Positions 46,378-58,858 are shown, counted from the first letter of the stretch. The stretch: DNA of 64,000 nt from Dichetophora obliterata (GCA_963920525.1 OY986437.1:34425563-34489562), one strand, 5' to 3'. Numbers and translations are program-made. The notes: a model not told the origin generated them from the sequence alone.

Positions 46378-47980
46378 TAGAGTATGCGTACTGGTAAAAA
46401 ACTGCAAGCAAGAACTTTGTATACGTTTTAATTAGCGCATTTTATTATAGCCTCTGTCCTTTATTTTGAGCGCAACTTCAACGGGAAGGCAAATTATTAA
46501 ATAATATCAAGATAACTCCACCTCCTAACCACCACCCCACATATACTTGATAAATATTGGTTCCTAAACTTGTAATATCATATTATATTAATACTATTTA
46601 TAATACTTATCTACGGTTTTATTATATTTTTTGTTATTGAAAAAAAAATAAAAACTTAAAAACAAAAATGTGTTTATCTATAAAATAGGACGAATAGCTA
46701 TTAAAAGTGTGCATTTCGATTCAAATATGAAAACTTTTAAATTGAATAGTCAGGTTATAACTTAACAGGTAAATATGAAAACTTTTAAAATGGATCAAAA
46801 GGAAACATTTTTAATTAAAATGCAGGCGTTTTAAAACCAATTTAAAAGTGTTCGTTTTAAATTTTACTGCGTACGAATTTAATTTTTCACTTTTAATTTT
46901 AAAACAAATGCTATTAAATTAGGTAAAAAGTCTTCACTTTTATTTTAAAAGTGTTTATGTTTTAAAGTTAAAATTTAAAATGAACACTTTTTGGTTAAAT
47001 ATTATTCTTCATAGCTCAAAATCATTCTTGAAAACTTTTAAATTAAAAGGGTATCTTAAGTCCCGACTTTTTTTTAAATGAAACATAGTTGAATTATATA
47101 GTTACTCATCCGTTCTATCAATTTAAATAAATCTTAAGGAGTCTTTTTCATTTGAACGGCTAAGAAAAACACTTTTTAATTATTTTTACTAAAAACTTTT
47201 TTTAATGATAAAAAAAAATTGTGTACATCAAAATACATATAATTATTTATGTTTTGAATTTTTTTTGTTTGACCTTTTATCAGCTCTCTTAAGATTTCCG
47301 CAATTTGGACATAATTTTTCGAATCTAAACAGGTGTCAACGATTTCTCAGCTTTTACAACAGGTAACTGACAATTTTTTTAGTTCATCTAAACGATAATA
47401 CTTGAAACTACAAGGTTACGTATAATCAGCCAACTAAACCTCAATCCTGTTTTTGGCGCCATTTTCAAAACAAAAATTTAGAAATTACCCTATTTTTTAC
47501 ATTTCTAACGCTCTAAATATTCGAGTTTTAGGTTTCAAAAGATGATTGTAGATAATTATCTTAGAGATTTTACAATAATAAATATAATTCAAAACAGTTT
47601 CAGCTCAAACGGACTTTTTCGTTAATCTTTGATACCGTTTTAAGAAATCCTGAAATTTTTGACCCACATATAGTAACACTTTTCAATCTGTCGATCTTTT
47701 TCAAGTAAGAAGATCCCTTAAAGGCAGTTTTCATATCGTTCGTTCTATCAAAGAAAATAAAATAAAAATATTTCCACATTATCGAATCAGCATTTAAAAA
47801 TTTATTTTTGTTTTTGTTTTAAAAATGTATAGTTTATATGTGTTAAAAAATAAACAGGGCTTTCAATTTCTTTAGCAATTTTTCTTTTAATTTTTTAAAT
47901 TAATTGAAAAAATAGTGTTTTAAATAAAAAATACAAACTTAATTTTTAAGTATAATATATAAATATTAATTCTTCTTTTT
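46378..47980. other. AT-rich DNA, decayed MITE-like part
   Basis: 46690-47060 has many inverted copies of GAAAACTTTTAAA / TTTAAAAGT words and may be a decayed hairpin element. The rest holds nothing. Confidence 0.35.
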
Positions 47981-48950
47981 TTAGCTAGCCCATTGCTGCG
48001 TAATGTTATCTAAGTTAATGAGATCAACTATGTCTTTTTCCGATGAAAGTATAAATAAGTCATTAAGACGTGAGTCACTTTGCGTGGTTTCTAAATAATT
48101 TTTAACTAATTTTAATTTGCTGAACATTCTCTCATTTCCTGAAACAGTAATAGGCACTGTGCACAGCAAACGCGAGACTTTGTTAACTACAGGAAGAGAT
48201 TTTTTATTTCATTCTGAAACATTAGCTGCACCCGATAGAGTTTCTACGCCTTCGCATAGATCATAGAATAATTCAAATTCCGCTTTCAATTAAAGTGAAT
48301 CCAACAAACAATTTTTTGGTAACAATTTTATTGATTCTAGAATTCGCCTTTGGGTCAAGATAGTAGAAGATAAAATTGTATTAAAGAGTTCATACAGAGG
48401 CTTTATTGTTTCTAAGCAACCACTTAATTTATCTCGCATCAGTAAGGTTATCTTATCCAATACAAGTTTAAATTCTCTTCTACAAAAACAGTTCATCGAA
48501 AAATAAGCCGCTTTGGCATTGCTATCATGCAAACGTTTCGGCGCAAGACGACGGCAATGGCGAATTGAGAATTCCTTTTCAGTATCAACATTAAAAGATT
48601 TTAACAATGCAGCATCATTACTAATTAGGTTAGTCCGAATTTATTTTTTCTAATTATTTATGGGTACAAGAAATAAATTTCATAGCATCTAAATATTCAA
48701 TTCAACGGCTTCAACAGATTCAGACAGGAGTTTCATATTTACTTGCACATTTTTAATAAAAACAAGACTTATAATAAAGTCCACAGAAATGGGATGGTTT
48801 GATAGCGAATATGCAGCATTTCGAGTCCACTTGTCAATTTTCTTAGAGCTATGGGAAATTTCGTTTAGATCATCAATGATGACATTAAGCGATGCTTTTA
48901 TAATAAATGAATTTTGAATGCAGATTTAAAAATGGTGTTCTTTTTGTCAT
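47981..48950 (-). pseudogene. hAT (TTF-type) transposase C-terminal relic
   Basis: On the minus strand, 48607-48290 encodes SIRHCRRLAPKRLHDSNAKA and a Cys/Arg block. After stops the frame continues with SRLLCTVPITVSGNERMFSK and LKLVKNYLETTQSDSRLNDL to the natural end (QQWAS). The pattern PITV-x-x-x-ER-x-FSKLKLIK-N is the hAT dimerisation region. The 5' zinc-finger part is absent or faded. A hAT-like terminus at 49973 may be the right end of the same element. Confidence 0.7.
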
Positions 48951-49924
48951 CATCTCGAGTTTAAAAGTTAAAACGGACCTTTTTCAATAGTTTGACTTAA
49001 TCTTTTAAATTCATTATTTATTTATTTATTATAATTGTCTTTAAATAAAAATGTTAAGTCTATGAAATTAAGGATTTTACATCAGAGTTCTTGAGCTAAG
49101 AAAATTTCTTTATATATGATGGCCGATTTCAATCATTTAATTTTTTAATACAAATTTTGGGTATTTCTGGATAAAAAATTCAATCTCAGAAAGTTCTACA
49201 AAAATGTATTAATTAGGTTTTAAAAAGGGGAATATGTGTGGCGACTGAGTAAACCTTTGTTAGTTTGGGCTTGTTTTACTCCACTTATTTTTTCAACTTT
49301 TTGACAAGGTATTTGTATCAGGGACTGTTATCATTAAGCTATATCGAAAAACTAAAGCATTAATCATTATTTTATGATTTTCAAGTTTTTGCTCATATAT
49401 AAAAATAAGTTTTATCTTTTAAATCTTAAATACAAATTGCATCATTTTATTTTTTTGGTCAAATAAAAATATTATTTTCGGTTTTTATTTTTGGTCAAGG
49501 AAAAGGATTGCACAATCGGACTAAAAATGGTCCATTTTTTCCAGTTGTTCCGCTGCTCTCTTTTACATTACTATGCATAACTATTTCCGAACTTTTTTAA
49601 CAAAATTCATACTACTTTTCTGAACATTTTCTGCATTTTGTTACAAAGAAACACTGGATTCGTTTACAACAATTCAACGCTGATACGACTTAAAATGAGT
49701 TGGCCGACTGAAGTTTGTTTTTTTGCTGTTCACTAAAAGTGAATTGGCTGACTGAAGATAGTTTTGGGAATGAATTAAAATGAAATAGCCGACTAAAGTT
49801 GGTTTTTGTTATCAAAATGGCAATAAAAGGTTCGACTGGCTTTGATGCGTTCATAATTATTGTTTATAAAAATCAATATTTTAAAAATTTTAGTAAAAAA
49901 TAACAATTAGGCCGACTTTAAAAA

Positions 49925-49973
49925 AGTAAGGAGGGTAGTATACCCCCCTAACCCCCCACCAGTTACGCCTCTG
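49925..49973. repeat. Single hAT-like terminus
   Basis: Read from the right end inward: CAGAGGCGTAACTGGTGGGG, then GGGTTAGGGGGGTA. The CAG start and G-rich subterminus match hAT ends. The mate was not found on the left. Confidence 0.4.
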
Positions 49974-49989
49974 AGTTTAAAGTTTTTTT

Positions 49990-50103
49990 TGCTGAGTTTA
50001 GAAACCATTATATGTCTGAGAACATGGTAGCAATAATCATTTGCCGAATCATAATATGATGCTCTTGAAACATGATTGTTGCAACTTTGTTTTTCTCTGC
50101 GTG
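49990..50103 (-). mobile_element. CACGCAGAG TIR repeat, copy 4 (end fragment)
   Basis: On the minus strand the sequence starts CACGCAGAGAAAAACAAAGT and follows the left end of copy 1 for about 110 bp (ATTATGATTCGG present). It is truncated beside the hAT-like terminus. Confidence 0.75.
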
Positions 50104-52447
50104 AGGACTCGTTCTAATAAACCTTGCTAGGTCAATTATTGAATACGAGTATGAGAGCTAAAGCTAAAATGGAAAGTTAATATGTTTGTGTATTTATTTA
50201 TTATAAAAAAAAATATTTAAAATTTTTTTGATAATAGCCCACTGTAAATTTTTTATCGTTTAGTAAATAATTTTTTTCAATCAAAATACTGACTTAAATA
50301 CACATAGCAATCAATTGTCTTAGAACAAAAAGATTCTTAGTTAGTTAAATTATACAAAACAATACGAAAAAAAATATGTATGCATAAAAATGTCAAATTT
50401 ATCTTCAAGTTATAAGCTGTCAATTATTTAGAAATTAAATTAAAGCTTAAACTCGAATTAAACTCAATAACTCAAAGGCATTAATTTAGTTTATTTCTTA
50501 ATTTTTTTTTTTTTTTTTTTTTGTTGGGTCTTCTATTTATCAGCCATGGTGGCTACCAGTTTGAGTTTACTAAAACGTGCACTTAATGCTGATTTGTTTT
50601 TGTTGTTATAGATTTTGACTGTTTGTTGTGTTTTGGGTTGTTTTTTTACTTTTTAGTTGCGAGTAAAAATGTTGTACAATTTTATTTTATAATTGAAACT
50701 ATAGCTTGAAACGAACGACGAAACGAATTATAATTGCAAAAATTTTATTTAAAGAAACAACAATATAAAAAACAGCAGTAAACAATAACATCAAACAACT
50801 AAAATAGTAACTATAACAAAGTGTTAACTAGATAAGTAAGCTAGTGTAGAAGGAGACAAGCAAAAAAGACAAAACAGTATCACAATAAAAAAAAACCATA
50901 AATTAAAAAAAAAATCCCGGTAACAGATCAAGATAAAAAAACCAAATTATGTATAAATCATTGGAGCCTTGAAGATCATTTTAACAGCGCAACGTTGCGT
51001 TGTCCAAAATTTTATGTGCCAAGAATGCAGACTTAACAGCAACAACAATTTTTTAAAAAATCAACTTTAATTTGTATCAATACCATAATATAAGATATGC
51101 AGCATAATGTATTTTTGGCAAATGCTTTATGTGTGTGTATGCTTGTGCAAAATAGTAAAAATTTTCAATTAGCACAAAGTCTGCAGCTTGCTAGCTGACT
51201 GAAGTTAACTGAACACTTTTTATGTACATGGCTAATAACATTGTTAACACTTTGCTCCGTTTGGTTGCCTGGAAATTCATTAATCCGTGTGCGATTCGAG
51301 AGACGCGTTAGGATAAGAAAAAAAAACAACAACAAAAAACATCGACTGTTAATATTGCTATCTAAGTTTGAGTATCTGCAAAGTGTGTTGAATGCAAACC
51401 GACAAGTTGTAGTTACTTTGTCGAGTTGGCATTTGTAAGGTTATCGAATCGAAAAATCAATTCAGGACAAAGATTTTGAAAGTAGCAAGATTTCAGCTGC
51501 AATACTTTTAAGGCAGTTAAGTTTAAGTAAAATGCCAGCATTTGCATGTTTCTTCAATTCTTTTATTTCACACACTATAAAAAAGCACTGGTTTTTAAAG
51601 AAAAAAAAAAAACTAGAGCTACAAACAGAAAACAACATTTGGTTCGCCAAACACTTCCACGTTAACAAACAACGCATTTAAGTTGCATGGCAAAGCATCA
51701 GATATCTTTTTGTTTTTACAGCAGTATCTTTAACTGTATCTAACTTAGCTGCCTGCAACTAATTTCATTGTCAAGCTGCGTTTGTTTAATACAACACCAT
51801 GTTATTCATTCAACATTTATGTCGGTTTTTCTTGTTGTTGTTGTTGCTGTGTGGTGTTTGTTGTCAATGCGCCCCACCGGTCACCACCATTATATTTTAA
51901 TTTCTTCATTTTTGACGCTTTTCAACATGCTTGCTCGCTGTCAAGGTTTTCGTTTTTATGCTATTTTTTTCTGTCCATTTTGTATTAGTTTTTCAAATGA
52001 TTATGTTGTTTTTTTTTTAAATTATCATTAAAATGTTTGCCTTATTTACTAACTAGTTGCATGCCTTAATGAGGCTCATGCCTTGTGACTAATTTGAAGC
52101 TGCCATGATTCAGTATACATTTTTTTTCTTACGTTTTCCGATTAGCAGCACAATCGTAATTTATCAAATCCGCAACAGGTGTAAAAAATCCACTGATACA
52201 TTTGACAGTACATATTTGACCTTGCGATAAATAGTCCATTGAATTCAATGATAGTTGAAAATGTTCCCGTGAAATCAAGCATTAAGAGCTAAAATTGAAA
52301 AAAAATAATAGTGGTGCGGTAGGGGGACCCCTGCCAGGAACGATGTTCCGTACGCTTTTTGTTTAACTCTGAATTCAGTTCAAAACAAAATCTGTATATT
52401 TTTTTTTATTATTTTGTACTTTATATAATTTTTTCAAGGCAAATAAT
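50104..52447. other. Probable host non-coding DNA
   Basis: No element ends. It contains TTG-rich runs (51828-51860), a long T run (50503-50522) and frames made of low-complexity Phe/Val/Cys. 52316-52360 has a small GC-rich hairpin (GGGGACCCC near 52323). Confidence 0.4.
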
Positions 52448-52784
52448 CAGCCCTATCGTAACTTATTTTTCACGCGGAATTGGAAAAGGGATTTTTTATT
52501 TTCAAGATAAAGTTCAAAAACATTTGGAAAATTGTTAATGCAAATTTAATCATCAATGGTTGATAATTAAATCGCGACTTATTTTTCTCGCGGAATTGGA
52601 AAAGGGAGTTTTTCTTTTTAAGATAAAGTTCAAGAACATTTGGAAAATTGTTAATGCAAATTTAATCATCAATGGTTGATAATCAAATTTGAATTAAAAA
52701 TTTTTCAAATGTTCTTGAACTTTATCTTAAAAAGAAAAACTCATTTTTCCAATTCCGCGAGAAAAATAAGTCACGATAGGGCTG
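52448..52784. mobile_element. 337-bp MITE with an internal duplication
   Basis: TIRs start CAGCCCTATCGTAACTTATT on the left and CAGCCCTATCGTGACTTATT read inward on the right. The left arm is present twice in tandem (a second copy starts near 52572), so the order is arm, arm, inverted arm. AT flanks both sides. Confidence 0.75.
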
Positions 52785-53029
52785 ATTGTAAATGAACAAT
52801 TAAATAAAATGTTATATATAACATTTTATAAAAAAAATATATATATTGAAAAATAAGATGTAAAATTCTTATGAGAGATGAAAATAGTCAGTTACCGTTG
52901 CCAGCGTTGTTTTTTATGACGCAACAAGGAGTTGAGCATTGAACATTCATCATGTTTCTCGTATGGAGCTTGAATTGATTGAAAAGTTGTATTGAAAACT
53001 GGACTTACTTAAGAGTATAAAAAAGCACA

Positions 53030-53200
53030 TTTATAGGGTCCACCCTAGTGTCCAAAAGCTTTTTGAAATTCTTACACCAGATTCGAAATCAGCGAACAGC
53101 TACCAGCGCATCTACAAAGATTATAAAACAAAAACGTATTTTCAGGGTCCACCCTAGTGTTAAAAAACTTTTTTAAATTCTAACATCAGATTTGAAATTG
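53030..53200 (+). repeat. Tandem array, ~100-116 bp units, left part
   Basis: Units contain AGGGTCCACCCTAGTG, then an AAATTCTNACNNNAGATTYG-like word, AAATCAGCGAACAG, and CTACAAAGATTATAAAACAA. AGGGTCC recurs at about 53035 and 53143. The array continues at 63720-64000 on the other side of an insertion. Confidence 0.75.
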
Positions 53201-54092
53201 AATACCAGCTGGGGCCTTCAATCCCGAAGGGTTTTAGCAAATCCCGGGATTTCAATATTTGAAATTCATGATCCCGGGATTTTTCGGGATCCCGAAATGC
53301 CAAAACGTTAAAATAACCAGGGACCGTTATTAACTCTATCTCGTAATTTTTGAGCCTTAGAAAAAACAATTGAAGGGCTTTTTGCAAAAACATGATAAGC
53401 CACAAAATAAATATTTTGAAATAATCAACTCTAAAGTTTTGAAAAAATTTATTTTTGTATGAAAAAAAGGGAATTGAACACGGAAACTTTTACAGATAGG
53501 TTATAAAATAAATAATAAATAGCTAATATCTCTTCAGTGGTTGTTGGCAATGCATTGAGTAATGTATTTAGATCAAAAAATTGATTTTTTAGATCATGTG
53601 GCTTATCACGTTATTGCAATTAGCCCTTCAATTGCATATTTTTTTTTTTTTAATGTTAAAAACAAAAATCCAAACTTGATCTTTATTCATACTTAAAATA
53701 TTAAAAAACACTCAAAAGTTTATAAGACAACACTGTTTACACCAAAATTAACTTTAAATTGTTACATTTCTTAATCAGCTTTTGCGAATATTAAATCAAT
53801 TGTTTTTTCTAACTGAGCCCACGGAGGCTCGCTTACTTCTTTGGAAATTAGTTTTTAGTACTAACATTCCATTAAGTTTCTGCAGCTTCCTGCTAACCAA
53901 GTAAGATTCTTTCTCTTTGATTTTCAACTCGCAACGTGATAAGGTAAATCTACTGTACAAATATTTTTTGGTGTATATTATTATCCATAATTATTATATC
54001 CAAGTATATATTCAATTATACTTAATTAAAGAGCTATCCATTAAGCAACTCCATTTGTTCTCGTTTCATCCACTTTTTCTTTTCTATGATTA

Positions 54093-54097
54093 TATTT
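54093..54097. repeat. TATTT target duplication, left
   Basis: TATTT directly precedes the left LTR; the same five bases follow the right LTR at 62437-62441. A 5-bp duplication is usual for BEL/Pao. Confidence 0.9.
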
Positions 54098-54471
54098 TGT
54101 TTACGTGGCTACGTAACCCTGTGGTCACTAAACACTTCCCCACGCCTAACCGCCGCTGTGGCAGACATGGCGCTGAAGTCGATTTGATGATCGGCTTGCA
54201 GCGGTAACGAGTAACGTTCGTGAAGAAAGAAGGAGATTAATTCGTTTTGAGTTTTTGGAAGGACGGACATCTACAATTAACAATCAACAAAGTACACAAT
54301 CAACAGTCAATTAATATATACAAACATAACAACTTTGTACACCATATAAAACAATATTGTTAACAAACTCTTAATTACCAGAAGGTAAAATAAACTTTAT
54401 TTTGTTGCAAACTTAGATAACCTCTTCTTTTCTTCCGCCATTACGCCCGCCCGACGTTCATCACCCGAACA
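54098..54471 (+). repeat. 5' LTR
   Basis: 374 bp, TGTTTACG...CCCGAACA. TATAAA at 54345-54350 and AATAAA at 54389-54394 are the likely promoter and poly(A) signals. No difference from the right LTR was seen by eye. Confidence 0.95.
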
Positions 54472-54474
54472 TTT

Positions 54475-54492
54475 TGGTCCATTCGAGCTACC
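54475..54492 (+). other. Putative primer-binding site
   Basis: TGGTCCATTCGAGCTACC begins 3 nt after the LTR; TGG is the complement of a tRNA CCA end. I cannot say which tRNA. Confidence 0.5.
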
Positions 54493-54603
54493 CAAAGATT
54501 TTTGGCGAAGAATTCCGCAAGAAGTTGCACAATCTAAAGTAACAAAAGTACAAAGTTACTCAATTAAACAACCAACCCACCCATCACCCAGGAAATAAAA
54601 CAA

Positions 54604-54609
54604 GTAAGT
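54604..54609 (+). other. Putative 5' splice site in the BEL leader
   Basis: ACAA|GTAAGT is a near-consensus donor, 132 nt after the 5' LTR. It could join to acceptors at 55749 (before gag) or 60942 (before ORF3). Confidence 0.45.
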
Positions 54610-55759
54610 TTGCATTTGGTTCGTTTTTATTCAGTGCTTATACACATTACTCTTTTAACACATAAATTTACACATTGAAATTGCATACAAAATAGTTTTG
54701 CACAAAAATATTTTATTTACACACGTATGTACATATGTACATATTCACATTAATTCGGCGCAAACAAAAAATTGCAGTGGAGCACGTAAAAAAAAAAAAA
54801 CCCACATAACACTCTTTAAACCAAATCGAAACACAATTAAATAATAGAGTAGAGTTGTATGCTATTTTGTACACAGGATTCAATTATTCTATTAACACAA
54901 AATAGATTTATCTATCCACAAAACTTTCAGCACAATTAAAAGAAATAATTTTCTGTCTTTAACGTTGACACTTGTTGCTTGCTAGCAACAAATATACACC
55001 CACACGTACACACATATAGAATAGTTCTCTCAACGGCGTGGCCAGATTGAGCGAAGCAAAAGTGTGTTACCCGAGCGACAGAAATTGCGGGATTTTTAGT
55101 GGGACTACACAATTTTATCCCATTTTTTATAAATATTAAGTTTTGTTGGAAATTCTTAACACTTGCGGTCCTGCTTAACCCTCGCAGACCCAATATCACT
55201 TTTTTGCGATTTTCTAAAGAAAGTTTATCAATCGAGAAGCATTTTAACCCTTTCTATTGCTGTTAACATATTAAACTTATAAAATTTTGGTTGAACATTT
55301 TTTAATTTCTCGATAACTCTCTTCGAGAACATATCGATAAGAGTATTTTATACAATAAATAGACACAGAATTCACCTTTGTGCACTGTTTCAAAAAATTT
55401 GAAGAAGCTTGCAGTGTTTTCAATTGTGGAACCCAATATTTCCCGATTTAAACGTATTTTTCTGAAATCGAAGATTTTTATCTTATTTAAAAATTCTCTA
55501 GAGAAAGTAAAATCATTAACGTTTGGTGCGCTGATTAACCCATTCAGTGCATTCAAACCCACCCACCCATTTAAAGATTTTACTGAGTTTTTTGAATTTT
55601 AATAAAATATTTATTAAAGGAGGAGATTTTTTTAACAAATACTCTCAACCCAAAAGAGAAAAAATACACAATTTCAAGCAGGTTCCACTCCGATTGATAA
55701 CTAACTCAACCCAACACAACCCAACCCAACCCTCTCATATCTACATCAGCTGATTCAAA

Positions 55760-58700
55760 ATGTCTCTGAAGACATTCGTTCATTTTTCGAATGACATTGT
55801 TGAGCTTGAGCTAGCACATCGTGAAGCTCAACTCGTGAATCAAAGCCAGCATGTTTTAGAAGTCCAGAAGAAGCAGTTGCAGTACCTATTTGAAAAATTT
55901 CAAGCTGAGTATGAAGCAGTTCGTGAAAAACCCGAAGACCCATCTGAAATCGTGGACAAGGAAAAGTTCAAGGAGAGGTACAGGAAGACGTACCAGTCAT
56001 ACGTGCGCTGTTCTGCTTCAATAAGTGAGCATATTGAAGCAATGAAGGCACCCACGATTGAACCCAAACCATCACCTTCAGCAGCAAACTCAGCAGTGGA
56101 ACATCACCCAATGATCCATCTCCCACCATGTGATACGGACATTTTCCATGGAGATTATGTCACATGGCCCACATTCAGGGACCTGTTCACGGCCCTATAC
56201 ATAAAAAATTCCCGCATAAGTAATGTGGAAAAACTCTTCCACTTACTACAAAAAACCCGCGGTGAGGCAAAAGATATAGTTAAAAATGCCCCTTTAACTA
56301 ATGAAGGTTTTTTTATGGCATGGGGAAATCTCACTGATCAATATGAGAATAAGCGCATGCAAATAAACGCGCAACTAAAGACCCTGTTCAATTTGCCACA
56401 GATCCATATAGAGACAGGGAGCTCTATAAAAAAGTTGCAGAGAACTATTAATAATTCTTTATTTACCCTTCTCACTCTGGGAATAGACACAGATAGTTGG
56501 GATCCTATCTTAGTGTACCTCTGCTCTACTAAACTACCCAAAAACACATTAGAAGACTTTGAAAAGTCTCTGGCAGATAATTCCACAATTCCTGAGTGGA
56601 AAGTTCTAGATTCTTTTTTGACCCACAAATTTAAGACTCTAGAATCGGTTGGCGATATAAAGGCGTCCACTTCTGCTTCATTTGCAAAGCCAAGTCAACA
56701 AAATGTTTCCACTCATAATGCACCCAACAGGTGGGGGGAAAGAAGAGTAAATTCATACCATATGAATGTTGCTCCAAAGCCGGCCCCAAAAACTACCCAA
56801 CAATTTGAAGTCAAACAAATTAAAAGTGACCCTAAACCATCGCTTTCCAGCACCCAATGGGAATCTGATGGTGCTATTTGCAGACTTTGCAATAGCAATC
56901 ACCCTCTTCGTGAGTGCCCAAGCTTCATGTCCATGAAAGTAGACGAAAGGATTGCGACAGTGAAGCGTGTTGGATGTTGTTTCAATTGTCTAGCTGTTTC
57001 ACATGGAATCAAAGATTGCAAAAGTGATTACAGCTGTAGAATATGCAAGAAGAGGCATCATTCCTCATTGCATAAGAGCGCATTAGATGTGAACCCAAGC
57101 ACTAGTGCACAAGCGCAAGGAGCAGCTCAACAATCTAACTCTACACGGCAGGCATTCACGACTCAAATACAGTCCACTAACCCTACACTCACCCAAGAGC
57201 TTAAAACCCAAGTAGTGAATTCTCACTCTGCAGCCAGCAGAAGCGAAATTCTCCTAGGAACTGCAATGGTCAACGTGGAACACGAAGGTTCTTTATACAA
57301 CGCACGCGCACTCATTGACTCAGGATCGGAGGCAACATTTCTAACGGAACAGCTTAGAAAACGTATTGGCTTACCCACAACAACTGCTGGCGCTCAAGTC
57401 ACTGGGCTCAACCAGACAGTGTCAGCAAACCCGACAAAAGCTTGCAAAATAATAATACGGTCTTCTAAAAACCCTCAATTTAAAGTGGAAACCCAGGCTT
57501 TAGTATTGAAAACCCTCACAAGCGATTTGCCTACACACTCGATAGATGCAAACCTTGTTGAAAACCTGGCTAGCCTCCAATTGGCAGATACACAATTTTT
57601 TGAATCTCGACCCGTAGATATCATAATTGGTTGTGATCTTTACCCAAAAATCGTATGCAGTGGCGTTAAACGCAATATTTGTGGATCACTCTTGGCACAA
57701 GAATCTGAATTTGGCTGGATTCTCTCAGGGCCCCTTCCTCACGAACCAGAGTCAACACCCAACAATATTATTGCATGCTTTACTAAAGTCGACCCAGAGG
57801 ACTTTTTGACTCGGTTCTGGGAAGTGGAAGAAGTTCCAAAAACATCTTCGTTCTCAGCTGAAGAGAAGCAATGCGAAGAATTTTACAAAAACACAACACG
57901 CCGTAACCCTAATGGGCGTTATGTTGTAAAATTACCCTTTAAGAACCCTAATTTATTGGAACTTGGCAACTCAAGGCCTGTCGCTATGGCGCAATATTTA
58001 CGCAATGAAAAGTCATTACTCAAAAAGCCTGAACTCAAGGTAGAGTATGATCGAGTCATGTGCGAATACTTGCAACTCGGCCATATGAAAGCGATCAAAC
58101 ACCCACACTCTAACACGGATAGACCCAAACATTATTATCTGCCGCATCACGCAGTGATCAAACCAGACAGCATTACAACAAAATTACGAGTTGTATTTAA
58201 CGCGTCAAACCCAACAACAACTCGCAAAAGTTTAAATGACGTGCTCCACATTGGTCCAACACTTCAACTTGATTTAGTCTTGTTGATCAGCAAGTGGAGG
58301 CTCTATGAGTTCGTTTTTAACGCCGACATCGAGAAAATGTACCGGCAAATTGAAGTCAACCCAGAGGACACAGCCTATCAACGAATTTTATTCCGAAAGT
58401 CTATTGAAGAACCCATTCAGGACTATGAGTTGCAAACGGTGACATTTGGAGTCAACTGCGCCCCATATCTCGCCATCAGAACTCTACATCAATTGGCAGA
58501 TGATATGCGCGATACACACCCTCATGCGTCATATATATTACGCAATTCCATGTACGTGGATGACGTACTGGCAGGAGCGCATCAACTCACAACTGCAAAG
58601 ATAGCTCGTGACGAACTCATAGCAGCACTAGAATCTGCTGGATTCACACTCAAAAAGTGGATTTCAAATACGTCACAAATATTACACGATCTACCCAAAG

Positions 58701-58858
58701 AGCATTTGTTGACGACTGATCTACTCAATCTGTCTGACCCAAGTGAAGGCAACGCCAAAACCCTAGGTATTCGCTGGAACGCACGAAAAGACTCGTTCTT
58801 TTTTCTCGTTCCACCCATTGAACACAAACCCAACCATTCAATTTCATGGGTTTTCTGA
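55760..58858 (+). CDS. BEL gag, protease and reverse transcriptase (frame breaks after RT)
   Basis: The 1032 codons run from an ATG in good fly context (CAAAATG). Order: a coiled, charged N-terminus (residues about 1-110), a gag core to about 300, then three zinc knuckles: C374-x2-C377-x3-H381-x4-C386, C407-x2-C410-x4-H415-x4-C420, and C426-x2-C429-x3-H433-x4-H438. The aspartic protease active site is D520-S521-G522 in ALIDSGSEATFL. The reverse transcriptase follows, with FNADIEKMYRQI (D856) and YVDD (932-935). After the RT thumb the frame ends abruptly at HSISWVF. The region that normally links RT to RNase H in this family is missing, and the next frame begins already in RNase H, so a deletion with frameshift sits near 58830-58850. 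Confidence 0.9.
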   Translation: MSLKTFVHFSNDIVELELAHREAQLVNQSQHVLEVQKKQLQYLFEKFQAEYEAVREKPEDPSEIVDKEKFKERYRKTYQSYVRCSASISEHIEAMKAPTIEPKPSPSAANSAVEHHPMIHLPPCDTDIFHGDYVTWPTFRDLFTALYIKNSRISNVEKLFHLLQKTRGEAKDIVKNAPLTNEGFFMAWGNLTDQYENKRMQINAQLKTLFNLPQIHIETGSSIKKLQRTINNSLFTLLTLGIDTDSWDPILVYLCSTKLPKNTLEDFEKSLADNSTIPEWKVLDSFLTHKFKTLESVGDIKASTSASFAKPSQQNVSTHNAPNRWGERRVNSYHMNVAPKPAPKTTQQFEVKQIKSDPKPSLSSTQWESDGAICRLCNSNHPLRECPSFMSMKVDERIATVKRVGCCFNCLAVSHGIKDCKSDYSCRICKKRHHSSLHKSALDVNPSTSAQAQGAAQQSNSTRQAFTTQIQSTNPTLTQELKTQVVNSHSAASRSEILLGTAMVNVEHEGSLYNARALIDSGSEATFLTEQLRKRIGLPTTTAGAQVTGLNQTVSANPTKACKIIIRSSKNPQFKVETQALVLKTLTSDLPTHSIDANLVENLASLQLADTQFFESRPVDIIIGCDLYPKIVCSGVKRNICGSLLAQESEFGWILSGPLPHEPESTPNNIIACFTKVDPEDFLTRFWEVEEVPKTSSFSAEEKQCEEFYKNTTRRNPNGRYVVKLPFKNPNLLELGNSRPVAMAQYLRNEKSLLKKPELKVEYDRVMCEYLQLGHMKAIKHPHSNTDRPKHYYLPHHAVIKPDSITTKLRVVFNASNPTTTRKSLNDVLHIGPTLQLDLVLLISKWRLYEFVFNADIEKMYRQIEVNPEDTAYQRILFRKSIEEPIQDYELQTVTFGVNCAPYLAIRTLHQLADDMRDTHPHASYILRNSMYVDDVLAGAHQLTTAKIARDELIAALESAGFTLKKWISNTSQILHDLPKEHLLTTDLLNLSDPSEGNAKTLGIRWNARKDSFFFLVPPIEHKPNHSISWVF

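Larger units (their letters stand above)
54472..55759 (+). other. BEL leader, 1.29 kb
   Basis: No conserved frame. It holds the primer site and donor, and near the gag start a C/A-rich stretch (AACCCAACCCAACC) ending CTACATCAG at 55749, 10 nt before the ATG, which could be a splice acceptor. If used, the leader would behave as an intron in the gag mRNA. Confidence 0.5.

Noticed and set aside
51768..52031. 87-codon ORF with a Val-rich run
   Set aside because: Driven by a TTG repeat; no domain and no homologue recognised.
53245..53300. CCCGGG palindromes as a regulatory cluster or restriction-site cassette
   Set aside because: They occur at both ends of one repeat and are explained as subterminal repeats of a hAT-like element.
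55559..55759. CCCAACCCAACC block as telomere-like repeat
   Set aside because: Short, irregular, and part of the BEL leader.
58818..58820. ATG at 58818 as the true start of a separate pol protein
   Set aside because: The frame begins in the middle of RNase H and overlaps the tail of the gag-pol frame. A deletion with frameshift explains it better.
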